From Plectosphaerella cucumerina (Eukaryota; Ascomycota; Sordariomycetes; Glomerellales; Plectosphaerellaceae), in assembly GCA_020746995.1 (NCBI GenBank), contig JAGPXD010000001.1, positions 1,364,001 through 1,428,000 on the forward strand: 64,000 nucleotides of DNA, in the 5' to 3' direction. Below are positions 53,159 to 64,000 of the stretch, in pieces (the first letter of the stretch is position 1; each line of letters begins with the position of its first letter). Both the position numbers and the translations under genes were made by a program. The notes under the pieces were generated by a model. The model saw nothing but the letters and a program-made list of their open reading frames with translations, made no database searches and had not been told where the DNA came from.

Positions 53159-56100
53159 ACGGAATTGGACAAAAAATGGTGAAACGAAAACTAAACATGG
53201 GGCTCAGATGAGCAGGTCTTGTCTGAATAGCGGCATTTCGGCCATCCTGTACAAAATTCCAGAGAAAACTGCATGTAACCCCCTCGTCCCCATCGTGAAA
53301 TGGCTCACCTCAACAGGCTCAACACCAAAACCAAAACATCACGACCGGCCTCCCAGCCATATACCATCCTCATCACGCCATCGAAACAACAAAACAATAA
53401 ACCAACCCTTCAACGCGTCCTCGTCGCGTTTTCCCCTCATCCCAGCCCCCTCCCCATCTCCGTTCCAGCGAGTAACATCACCAGGCACCACACCACCTTC
53501 AAACCAAAAGCCCCGACGAACATCGGCCGCGCCAGCCAACTTTTTTTGCCCATGGCCCGCAAGCAAGGTAAAGTGCTAGAATCCCATCAGCTCTCCCGCC
53601 CGCCCGCTCTTTCTCACGCTAATTCACTTGGGAGTGTTGCCGAAACCCGCGCCCATCGCGATGAACACCAAGGAAACAGGGGGGCCAAACCAGCGCTAGC
53701 CGCCCGCTTGAAATCAAGAAATCCAGATTCGATAGTCGGGGCGCGGCGGCGCGGCAGGATATCACAGAGAAGAGGAGAGGGGGGTGAACCCCTTTCGAAG
53801 AGATCGGCGGATGGCCATGGACATCGGGGATTTCGATGGAAAAGGGCCAAAGGCGCTTGCTTCTGGCTGGCCTTGCGTGCGTCCTGCGAGCTGCATCCCA
53901 GCGGCATGGGACGTGGCCTGAAAAAGCGGGAAATGCAACACCAGAAACAGGAAATCCCATCGTCGGCGCCGCTGCACGCTTCCTAGCCGACGATGCACTG
54001 CAGCACTCTATGCCAATGCCAAGGGGGCGTACGAGTACAGTAAAACGGTCGATACGGTCGGACGAGGTCGCTCTTACGATGCAATGCCGCCCTTGACGAG
54101 CATCACACAGATTGAAAGCCTCGGACGACCAACTGCCGCGACACGGCGCCGTCAGGGGAGATCCCAGGCCAAGCAGAGTCGCATGGTTCCGTCCAGCGAT
54201 GAAACTTTCCAAACATGCCACCCCTTCCCTTTATCAGGCTTCTCTTAGCCAGAGCCATATCACGTTGTGGCGGCGCTCCCGTCACATCGGCCGCGAAGAG
54301 AGGAAGACTGCCCGCTCGCTTGGACCCTTTTTGCCCCCTAAGAACAAACACCATCGCGCCGTCGAGATGGCGCGCCACACCAGGATATTCCCTCAGACGA
54401 CATTTTCTCTCCAGGGGGCATCCTCGCACCGCCCGGCCGGCGGCGGACAGACGTGGCGCATCGAGAGAAAGCCAGAACACACACAGCGCTGCTGAGCCAA
54501 GCTGGCCCACGGCTCGTCTCTTGACCTGCATGCTCCCCAAACTTGCTCAGATGTCCGCTGCATCCTGCGTGCCCTGAGATCCGGGCCCCCGATGCAGCCG
54601 TTCGTTCCAACAGGCACCGTCGGTGGAGTGGCCCTCAAGGCTCAGGGGGATCAGCAGGCTTCGGCGCCCCTTGGCCCCCCCTTGGCCTCACCCCTCCATC
54701 GAATCGGGCTTCATATTTCGAGCTCCATCCGCACCACCCCATCCTTCCATCATCACAGTTGCATCGTCTCTACATCAGCGACACGCGCCTGCCCCCTTCC
54801 TCTTCCAAGGCGTTCGCCAGTCCGGCTGACGAGAGCTGTGCCTTGCGGGGATCGTTGCTCACCCCGGGCCCGCCCTTGCGGAGGTCGAGCCGAGGAGATG
54901 GGCGTGAGATACGAGCTGCCCATGCTGCTGGGCTGCTGGGCTTGCTCAGACGGAAGCTCCTCGCCGTGGCGTGCTGCGAACCCCCGCAGTTCGTCCGTGA
55001 GGCCGCGGCAGCGCCGTCCGGCTGTCGCACCATCCGTTGCTTATCTCGCCCGCTTCAGCACCAAGCTGGAGCCAGTGCCACCGGCGCCAGCCCGCGGGAC
55101 AAAGAAGCAAACCGAGCCGTCGACTGACTGGCCCGTTCCTCGTCGGCGACAGCTTCACCGTCCCAAGGCCGCCGCATCCTGAAGAAAGAACCTTCTTCCC
55201 TCGGCATCAATCGCCGTCCGCAGTGCCACTCGACCCGACACGACACGGCCCAAAAGGCCCTGTCAGGGCCCTCGCCAGGGCTGTCACCGGCGTCTCGTCA
55301 GCTCGATCGTAGATTCGCACACCATCGCAAGCCTTCCCTCGGCGGCGCTGACGAAAGCGCAGGGGCACCCCGGACGATCACTTGCTCGGCCACAGCGCAT
55401 CCCCGCCAGGCCAGCCCCGACCAGAGTTTACGTGCATCCGCGAACAAGGGCCCTGGGCTGAACATGGGCACCGATTGATCAATCAGAGGCCTCGGCCGCC
55501 GCAGGAGCCCATTTCCCCCAACGCGTAGAGGCGCGCTCCCGGCGACATGGCGACGTGCATTGGCCGTCCCGTGGGCCGGCGATCCTGCCATCCTGGTTCC
55601 CCGGTGGAGACGGGCTTCCTCCTACGAGAGATGCTGCGAATCATGACGCCGTCTCGCATTGGTGCCGTTCTCATCCTGGTGTTGAGTTGGTGGTGGTTCA
55701 AGGTCTCTTCCTGGGCTGTCGTGACTGCGGCCTGCACCTGCATCTGGAAATGTCTTCAGTCTGTCATCATGAACCGCACGGCAAGCGGCGGACCTCTGCC
55801 CACTGGCCCTGCCGTGTGCGTGGCGAAACCCCCGTGTTTGCGAGACACCGAGACCTCAGCCTCGACGTGGCATCCCGCCCTCGGAAAGCGGCAGCGTGGC
55901 CGTGTCGAGGCCGGAGGGACTTGTCAAACCCGCCCGCAGCCGAGTCCGCGGTTTGCTTGGTTCTCTCGCCTGAGACGCTGAGACATGGCATCGCGGAGCG
56001 TCGCGCGCGGTTCCTGGCGAGACACCAGAACACAGCAGGAAGAGGGCGGCCCTTCCCGGCGTGCTGCCGACGCATCGGGCGATGCGCTGGAGCCCCTAAT

Positions 56101-59100
56101 CTCGGGCGACCTTCCGTGCCGTGAGCGCCTCGGCGCGAGGGCAATCATCGGTTTCGGCCCCTCCATCGCCTCTCGCCACAGAGAGGGAACGCGGTGAGCG
56201 TTGGTTGATGCTCCGGCCCCCGAGACCTCATCTCGGCTCGTCCCCTGTATGTCCATCCAGAGATGCTTCTGGCCGCCCGCCGCCGCGGCGCCGCGCTTCT
56301 TCTGCCCGGGCGACGGACATGGCAAGGTGCGGGCGATCGTCGCACCAATTTTGTCCTCACCAGATATCGGGATCGTTGACCAGCCGGCGACGGGCAGGCA
56401 CAGTCGCCCCTGTGGTCCTTGCGCGCTGCTATGCCAACATTGCCTTCAGGTGAGGCGATGCCCCGGCATCCGTCGTGTCTTCGGGTTCCGCTCACGGACA
56501 ACAGTCGGACGCCGTTGATACCGGGAGCTTCCGCCGGCAGGGCACGCACCCTGAGAGCACAAGGGCAGGGAGAGGGAGGTCAAGTCTGGGCATCTCTGAC
56601 CATCGCGAGTCGGCCAAATGCCAATGATTGGGCGATGAGCCGAGCTCACTGCTGACTGATCTCCGATCCAGGTCCAGACAGGGCGCAGCGATGAGCTTCC
56701 CCTTTTTCTGACGGATTTCCCCGCATCGTCGTCGCCGGCCGGCCTGCCCAAAACGAGCCCCGGTGAAGAAGTCTCGGAGCTGGCCTGCGGGGTCATCTCG
56801 AAAGAGCTGGCGCACTTGCGTGTCGTGATTCGCCGGCTATGTCTCGAGCTTCTCTGCGGCGTCGTTGAAACGCGGCCGCCTATCGAAGCTGGAGCTTCGT
56901 CCAATCAGCCCATGGATCGACGAGCTTCACGCCATTGCCGGCGACGCCGGCCGTAGGATCTATAGCACGAGAGCTTGCTACCCGACGCAACGGGTCGTAT
57001 CCATCCGAGTGGCTCGCTCGCTCGTGATGATGAATTCAAGGGGCGTTCATGGAAGATGTCAGAGGCGCAGGCTTGTGGACTCCCTTGCTGCGGAAGAGGC
57101 TGGAAGGAATGAAGAAACCGTCACGACGAAATTGCCAACTGCCGCTTGCTTGTTCCGCGTATAAACGGAGATGAAGAGATGCTTCAACGCGTCCGCGACG
57201 TGTCGCTGTTGATGCCACTGCCGTTGCCGCTGCTGGTTGGGAATGGTATCATCGCAATGCGCAATTCGACCATGCAGCAGTCCGCCGGTCCGGCCGCCGC
57301 GTCTATCGACCGCCACGCAGATGGCGGCCTCCAGTGATGGCCACGAACCGGCCTTCTCAGCGCAGCCCTGTTCCTTGTCGTGCATGGAGACGGCACGTCG
57401 GCACCGCCACGGCGTCTGTCTGTCTGCCACTTGGCAGGTCGTCGCCGCCGGCCGGACCTTCCGTCGCTGCAATCTTGACTCCGACGGGCAGAGAATCCTG
57501 GAGCCCTGTCCCGGTGGTGGTCTGATGGAGGAAACATGGCGCAAGACGGCTCCTGAAATGGGGGGGAACCCCCGAAGAAAAACCACTTTACGCGTTGCGG
57601 CACGCGATTGAGGCGAGCTGACGGACGGACAGTGTGCCGGAAATAGGACAGGCGGGGAGATTGATCCCCTGTAGCTCTCCTGGCGTCCAAGCCAATGGGC
57701 GCTCCGTGCTGGCCCGGCGTCCGTGGCTTGGCCAGCTGAAATGATGCCTCGCGATGAGCATTCGTCGTCGGCAGGGCCGCTTTCTCTTCCCTTCTCGCAA
57801 GATCGGGACAATTCAAGGCAGGGCCGCATTCAAGGGGGCGAAAAGGGGTCGTTCGGCTGGCTAAGAATACCCGGAACGTCAGTACAGGTAACTCGTCAGC
57901 AAGGGCTCAGCATCGCAAAGCGGCGAATAAGGGTGTCGGTCACACTCTCGCCTCTGCAAGCCATAGCACCTGTGGGGACCCGCCCGATGCACGTCGAGCA
58001 GGATTGACGGAATGACGGGTGAGATACGGGCGCGGCAAGGGAGCGCTGGTTGGAGGGATGATATCGCTCGTGGTGTGTGTGTGCTCGTGCCTGGTCAATC
58101 TCTCTGTATCATTTGGCCATGGGGTAAATTCTCCGATATGGAGGGTTGGCAATATTGAGGTGGCAGGAAAATGGCCAGGGCAGGGCCAAGGGAGAGAAGG
58201 AGGAAGGTGGGCAGAACAAAATTGAACACTGCCGTATCGAAAAAGGGTCAGTGAGCATTCTCCTGCCATGTGCCCTGCTTCTTTCTCCCTTGCCCATGGT
58301 GTTGTAGGAGGAAAGAAAAAACCAGGCTCTGGTCCGGTTGTTTCACCGCCTTCATTTTCGCCGCCATGTGATATGCCAGCGCCCGGTGCTTCCTTCCCTC
58401 GTCACTGAGGCTCTTTCATGCCAATTGGCTTCATGGCGGGGTTCTCGCCGACGAAAATGCACGCAGTGGGGGATAAAAGATCCTCTCGTCGAATGCACTT
58501 GCCCGACAACGTCCGTCTCGCCCGACAGACACCTGCCGTGTGCGAGGAATAATGCCATTGTGGGCAGGAGCCATGAGCCATGACTAAGGGGAAGGGGCAG
58601 GCACCCGCTTTGCTTGCCTTGCCTTCCTTGCCTTTGCCTTGCACTGCACCCGACCCGGCGGCACAGCATCCCGCACCCCTCCGCCTCGATCCGCAGGGCC
58701 CCGTCTGTGTCAATCGCATCGTGACTGATGCTGTGCGCACAACTGTCAGAGTAAGAAGCAAAATGGGTGACAGGGCTGGCCTCTACCCCGGGGGCCTGGG
58801 CCATGCATGGATCGGATCATAGCCGCTTCTCCCTGTCCTCTCAAGCCACACTCTAATCTCCCCAGCCTCATCTCGAATTCGACCGTTGGCAGCAGCGCCG
58901 CCGTGCACTCAATCGGTCTCGAAATCCACACACACCTTTTGTGCAAAAGAACGGGTCCTCTATCGGGAATCTGGGGGGGCGTCGCGTGGCTGGAGCCGGC
59001 AGACAAGCCCCACGCCCCCTTCAGTCACAAAACCCAACTGCCACCATCTGCCAGCCCGCACCTCCCAATCCGCTTCTGGAAAGGTTCCACGCGGGAGAGC

Positions 59101-62100
59101 CCGTGCAGTGTGGGGGGTGCCGCGTGCCTGTCGCGCTTCCGGATACGTCGTTGGCGCGTTCAGCGTTGCTTGCTTCCCCGCGTTCTCGCGTCCGCGACAT
59201 GGTTTTTGGGACCCGCCCGCCTTGACATCATTTTCATCAATCTCGGCACTCCGTCCGCACACACGCCCCAAATTGCGGCGCCGCCCCTCCAGACCCCCCC
59301 TGCGCCGTTTTGCCTGTGTGCCGGGCACAGGCGGAGCCCGTCCGGGATCGCTAATGATTTTTTTGTGAATAGGCGCCTCACTGTGATCTGTGCCAGGCCT
59401 GAGGGCGGCCCACGACCTCAACCGTTGCCGTGGTAAAGAAGAAAAAAAGTGACAGGAGGGGGGGAAATGGAGGAGGAGAAGGAAAGAACCTCAGCAGATT
59501 GATTCCACTCCTGTCATTCTTTCCTCCCCCGCCCGCCCCCGTTGGAAATGGTCCGGACGTCATTGGAGCCGGACGTTCTAGTGCCGCCTATCAATTTGTC
59601 CGGCGTCTCGTTCCCGCTTGGTTCTTCAACGCAAGGGATATCGCGGCAACCAAGCCGACCGACCGGCCGGCCCCGGAACCATGCCATCAAATCCTACAAG
59701 TCCTGTCAGACGTTTTCTTTCTCAAACCGTGTCGGGGCCCGGATCCAAGGCACCGGGGAGCTGGTCCGTCGTCACTTTGCAGGGTCCGAGACGAGACACG
59801 ACACGATATGACACCAGGCCAACCGTCTCGCGTGCCGTGCGTCAATGGTCCGCCTCGCCACGCCTCGGGGGCGACGTCCGGGAAAGCAAAGCAGAGACAC
59901 GACCGACGGGGCGGGCGCAGTCGATGAAGACCCTTGGCATCCGTTGTCTATTTCAGAAACCCACCGGTGCGGTTTGGTTTTCATAAAACATCTGGCTCAG
60001 TCATCTCCGACGCTTCACGCCCTCGCGCCTCGACGCGTCGCGCCGCCCCCCGGCCCGCGTAGAGTGGTGCATTTCGCCTAGACGGGACGAGACGACGTCG
60101 ATTGTGGGTCGCGCACGGCGGCGACAGGGGGGCGTGGGGTGTGCACCCGGTGACCGGGACCCGGCGGAGCGGCTCACCAGCACAAAGGAGGAGTGGTGCC
60201 TGGTGTGTGTGGTTGACTGGTGCCGTGGGTTGGTCTGGTCTGGTCTGGAAGCTCCAGGAGGTTGGGGGGAGTGTGCGCTTGTGCTCGGGGGTGGCCAATG
60301 TAACGCCCCCGAGACCACGCAGCGAAGAAGAATCATCAACGACGGGCCAGTTTCAGCCTGTCATCGTGCTTGTGAGAAGCAATTCGCGTCACCCGTCAAT
60401 GTCGTTCAGACATCCAGCCCAGCACGTGAAAAGGGGGTCGGAGCGAGCTGCAGACACACGGCCCTGGTGTTGTGCAATGCAGTCTGTGTCGACGTCGATG
60501 CTGATGCTGTCGCTGTTTGTCTGTGACCTCGCACTACAAGTGGCTCTCTCTCGCCAAGGTGCGACGAGGCGGTGTCAATCGCGACTCTTTCTCCCGCAGG
60601 GCCCGAGGGGCCGCAAGGAAGCCATGTCGAACTGCTCTGTACGAGGAGGGTCCCCGACAAAAAAGAGAGAGACTCCATCGACCCCTCGCTCGCCTCGCGT
60701 TGCTGCGTAACTGCTGCGACGACGGCGGACCCCCCGGCGCTCCGTGTGTCTGGAGGCCCGAGCCTGATGCCGGAGATGACGGCGTTCTGCAGGGCAGATC
60801 TCGGCGCCAGCGGGCCTGGCCGCCATCATGACCTCTGCATCCAGGCTATACGCAGCAACCCCGCGCGGTCGGCAGGACAATGGCTTCGGCGGGCGGGACG
60901 TCAAATTCAGACTTGGGTGGGCGCCGGCAGCGGCATCTGCGGCGTCGTGGGTATCCCATCGAACCAAGGCTTGAGGGATCAAATCATTGACGACGTTGAT
61001 GCTCCGCAGAGGAACAAACCTCCCCTTCGTGCAGTAGCTCCCCAGTGGAGTCTCGGTGCTCTCTCTCTGAGGCCTGGCCCACGGAACGGGGTGCCCGCGA
61101 TTCGGGCAGGTAGGACCCTTGGCTGGAGGTTTTTTTTTCTTAACGACGGCTCGCGACAGGTCGGGTGGTTTTCTAGGCCGCCTTCTAGTCACTTCGTGGC
61201 ACCCGCAGGACCCTCCCCGCGGGCGGAGTCGCGGATGCAAGCACTGTATGCGCAGTAGACATCTCGGCATGCGGCAGCACTCGCGGCGCGTATCCGCTGA
61301 TTGTTCCCTCAACCCCCTCCGAGATGCATTTTGCTCGCGGCGGCGGTGTATGCGATGCGATGCAGCCTCGCAGAAGGACCCTGCTGCCTGTCTTCTGACC
61401 GCCAGTTGAGCATGTGCTCATCCGGAAGCTCGTGATGGCTGCTGTGCGCTGGCAAGGCAGCCTGGCTATCCAGCTGGCCTCGGTCGACGACACCCCTTTC
61501 GAGCGACGACGTGTCAGCCCAATGCGGCAACGAGCTCAATTGCGTGGACAGCTGCTTGGTCCAAGGGCCGAAGCAGAAGGGTGTACGGCGCGGGCCTGTG
61601 GTTCGTAGGGGCCGGACGAGACGGCGTTGGAATTCGCCGCCGTAACCCCCCTCAGTCAGGTCCAAGCTTTTTCGTCCGATTCGGAGCTGCTGCTCTGACT
61701 CGCCCAACCTCCCCCGTTTCTTTCAGGATCAGCCCGCCCTGACGACGACGAGCGCTCACTATGCAGTGCGGGGGTTTCAAGAAAATGGCCTGCACTTTCG
61801 CTGCAGAACGTCGAGTCAATATTCGTACAGTCCCGTTTCGACGCGGTAGTAAGGGGAGAGGGGCCCGGGCAGCGGGATGGAGAAATGGGGCAAAGGGGCG
61901 TGACGTGCCGAGCATCGCGAACCCGCCGTCCCACGTCTTGCTCAGGCTACCAAGCGTCCTTTGATTCGGCCAAAATCTCCTCTGACCAGTCCCGTGGCAC
62001 GCGACGACCAGCCGACCCTTGGGGTGAGCGTCGCTGCTGCGGCGATTCAAGTTCACCATGTGGGCCGGCGCTCATCGTCCGAGAGTGCATAACTTGAAGA

Positions 62101-64000
62101 GACCTTGCGTCGGACGTCGTCAAAAGTCACTAAGGGTCATCATCCGTAACGACTGGCGATCGCCGACAGGTCCACCGGCTGCGGCTGTCCATGGAAATAA
62201 CGGAATGCAGAGGCTTGAGAGGCAGCTTGCTCGTCGCTGGTCGCCTCCCAATCTGCGGGCGGCTCGGGAGCGGAATCGACTGGCAAATCGAAGCACCGCC
62301 TGCGCCATCTTGGACGGGAGCTGAGCGCCCCGTGTCCAACCAAGGCGCTGAGAAAGGAAGGATCGGTGGCCTAGGGGAGAAGGGGGCTAGAAAGTGACTG
62401 ATCTGATGCCGTGGACCCTGATCGGTCCGCCTCTTTGCTTTTTCCATCCTGCAACGTGTGATTGGGAGCAACGACCCTGCTTCTAGGCCGTGCTAGAGGT
62501 CGAAGACGGGCTATCAAACGTTGTCGAATGACACACGGGCTGAGAAAAGAGAGGTCGCTGTTGGGTGGCAGCGGCCGGCACGTGACCCTTGCATCTCAAA
62601 TGTCGAGGAGGAATGTCAACGACGCCAATGACGCTTGGTGGTCTTGTACCGTGCATGCCCTTGCTCGCGCTCATATGCCTGTCCATGTTCAGGCTACACG
62701 ACAGTATCATCGTGTCTGACAACCGTGGCAGCCAGCCACAAGTCTTGAGCCATCGTCGCTTGGCTGTCGGGTGCAGCAGGTCGCGACCTCAGTCTTCAGG
62801 GGGCGGGCTGGCGGCCCAGGGGTCGCAGAATCGGGGCAGATCTTTCGATGCAGGCCGGAAATGGCGATCTCTCACCAGGACGACATGTCAGAATCCGCCG
62901 TGTCGCTGTCACATGACCGACTCTGCGTGGTGCCCGGAACAGCCAAGACACCGCAGCATGGCCATGCTGACGAACGCACAGAAGCAATCGATGGTTCTCA
63001 GCCAGATAAACAGTTGCAGTGGCCGTTTGCGAGGCCGGCTCACGTTTGAAGAGCGATACGGGATGGAGGCTGAGGCAATCCCGTTCTGACATGCATGATT
63101 TAATTGAGCGCAGGCGAGACCGAGGAGCGCGTTTGGGCGCCGTGATTGGCTCCCCGGGAACGTCGTTGGATGCAGAAGCTGGCCAGTGCCATGCGAACGG
63201 AGCGTTCCTATTGGTGTCGATGTGCCAGGCCCCGGCTTCGCGTTTCTGACAGAGCTGACCAGTGAGCAGACAAGCAGCTAAGAAAGGAGGAGAGAGGCTC
63301 GGCCGATCCGGTCTCCTCGCTTCGTCCACTTGGCTCACATGTCGAAGTCGAAAATGGATTGCCAGCCGGTGAACCGCCACAGCAAGGCTGGCTTGGCTGG
63401 CATCCGACCAGGAAGGAGGAGGGAGAGCGGGGTAGCTGTCGTCGGCGTTCGTGTCTTGGAAAGTTCCAAGTCGGCGGGCTGCTTCCAGAAGTGATGGGTG
63501 CTCCTCACGTCACGAGTGTCTTGGGGAGCGGGCCTCCAAGCTCAAGCTCCAAAGCTCGTAGCCCCCCCATCCATCAATATCGGAAGGCCTCTTTGCTGTC
63601 TGGTCTTGTTGTCGTGGGGTTGTGGCGCCGGCGGCGGCCCGGCCGGTGACTCGGATGCTCGTGATGGATGGCGAAAGACGGCGTGGAGGTAACAGAGTTT
63701 CGACGGGTTCTGCTGCGCACCCACCGACTAGCCACATTGGCCGAGAAAGGTCGCAAGCTTCCTTCCAAGTCCCCTCTCAAGGCTGTCCTGGTTGGAAAGG
63801 CTGCTGAAATCACGAACACCTTCAATCAGACGAGAGACTGGCTGGGCACTGGTAGGGATCACTGTCGTCGCGCTTCCTTGCTGCCCACCCATCCACCGTT
63901 CTGGGAGTCAAGACCGAGCAGCCGGGCGGGGTGTTGTGTGTGGTGTGTGTGTGTGTGCTGGTAGCGTGTTGTGTTCGCGTCCAGGCGAGATGGGCGATCG
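53159..64000. other. Long gene-free GC-rich region
   Basis: I find no supportable gene in 10.8 kb. Frames of 150-256 codons occur on both strands (for example 53300-53986, 54543-55182, 57059-57829, 60572-61312), but they overlap each other, have no signal peptides, spans or known motifs, and show the Arg/Pro/Ser bias of translated GC-rich noncoding DNA. The tract is not AT-rich, has no obvious transposon ends or tRNA/5S gene, and holds only short GT runs (58071-58082, 63943-63957). It may be a large control region for a gene to the right, or carry noncoding RNA. Confidence 0.55.

Noticed and set aside
53553..53568. Possible tiny first exon (ATGGCCCGCAAGCAAG before GTAAAG)
   Set aside because: It resembles the initiator micro-exons elsewhere in the window, but no downstream exon with protein-like sequence could be found.
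57059..57829. 256-codon frame on the minus strand
   Set aside because: Arg/Pro/Ser-rich, no motif, overlaps another long frame on the same strand; typical of GC-rich noncoding DNA.
60572..61312. Frames of 228 (+) and 245 (-) codons in the same place
   Set aside because: Both strands are open over the same stretch with no recognisable domain in either, so chance openness is the better reading.

Overview
The window looks like nuclear DNA of a filamentous ascomycete (Pezizomycotina, most probably Sordariomycetes; the genus cannot be settled by eye). It is GC-rich, genes are monocistronic on both strands, and introns are mostly 48-60 bases with GTRNGT donors and short spacers from CTRAC-like branch points to the acceptor. 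The gene set is typical of such fungi: a HET-domain protein, Dal5-type and siderophore MFS carriers, a TRI14-like secreted protein and a P450. No telomere repeat, rRNA, CRISPR array or intact transposon was seen. Exon joins were worked out by eye; for each spliced gene the total exon length is divisible by three and the joined frame is open, apart from the one helicase stop described below.

Left part (1-11.4 kb) is accessory: a cut-off single-span membrane protein, an MFS sugar carrier, a decayed pseudogene (3886-4700), a doubtful small gene, a GPI-anchored-type secreted protein, an F-box-like protein, an orphan TRI14-like secreted protein and a small acidic hypothetical protein.

Middle part (11.9-30.7 kb) mixes housekeeping and transport: ribosomal protein S2 with a 22-base internal exon, mitochondrial-type mercaptopyruvate sulfurtransferase, APC11, a disordered hypothetical protein, a sedoheptulose/fructose-bisphosphatase-like enzyme, a Dal5-family permease, a siderophore transporter, a head-to-head pair made of a cytochrome P450 and a fused cytochrome b5-b5 reductase (a likely electron-transfer pair), and a HET-domain protein with a membrane tail.

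Right-centre (32.7-48.3 kb) is mostly conserved cell machinery: a plasma-membrane-type syntaxin with an unusual post-membrane tail, a Cys-rich/acidic hypothetical protein, the RNA cytidine acetyltransferase Kre33/NAT10, an intron-containing tRNA-His(GTG), mitoribosomal protein mS38/Cox24, a phytanoyl-CoA-dioxygenase-like enzyme, a mitochondrial LEA-like helical protein and an Mpv17/Sym1 protein.

The right end holds an SF1 (Upf1-like) helicase gene whose frame is broken by one TAG codon, directly followed by four imperfect ~120-base tandem repeats, then about 10.8 kb (53.2-64 kb) in which I can support no gene. The points most worth a second look are the P450/b5-reductase pair with its non-membrane P450 N-terminus, the helicase TAG with the adjacent minisatellite, the multi-lesion pseudogene, the syntaxin tail, the 14-22-base exons, and the long GC-rich gene-free tract.
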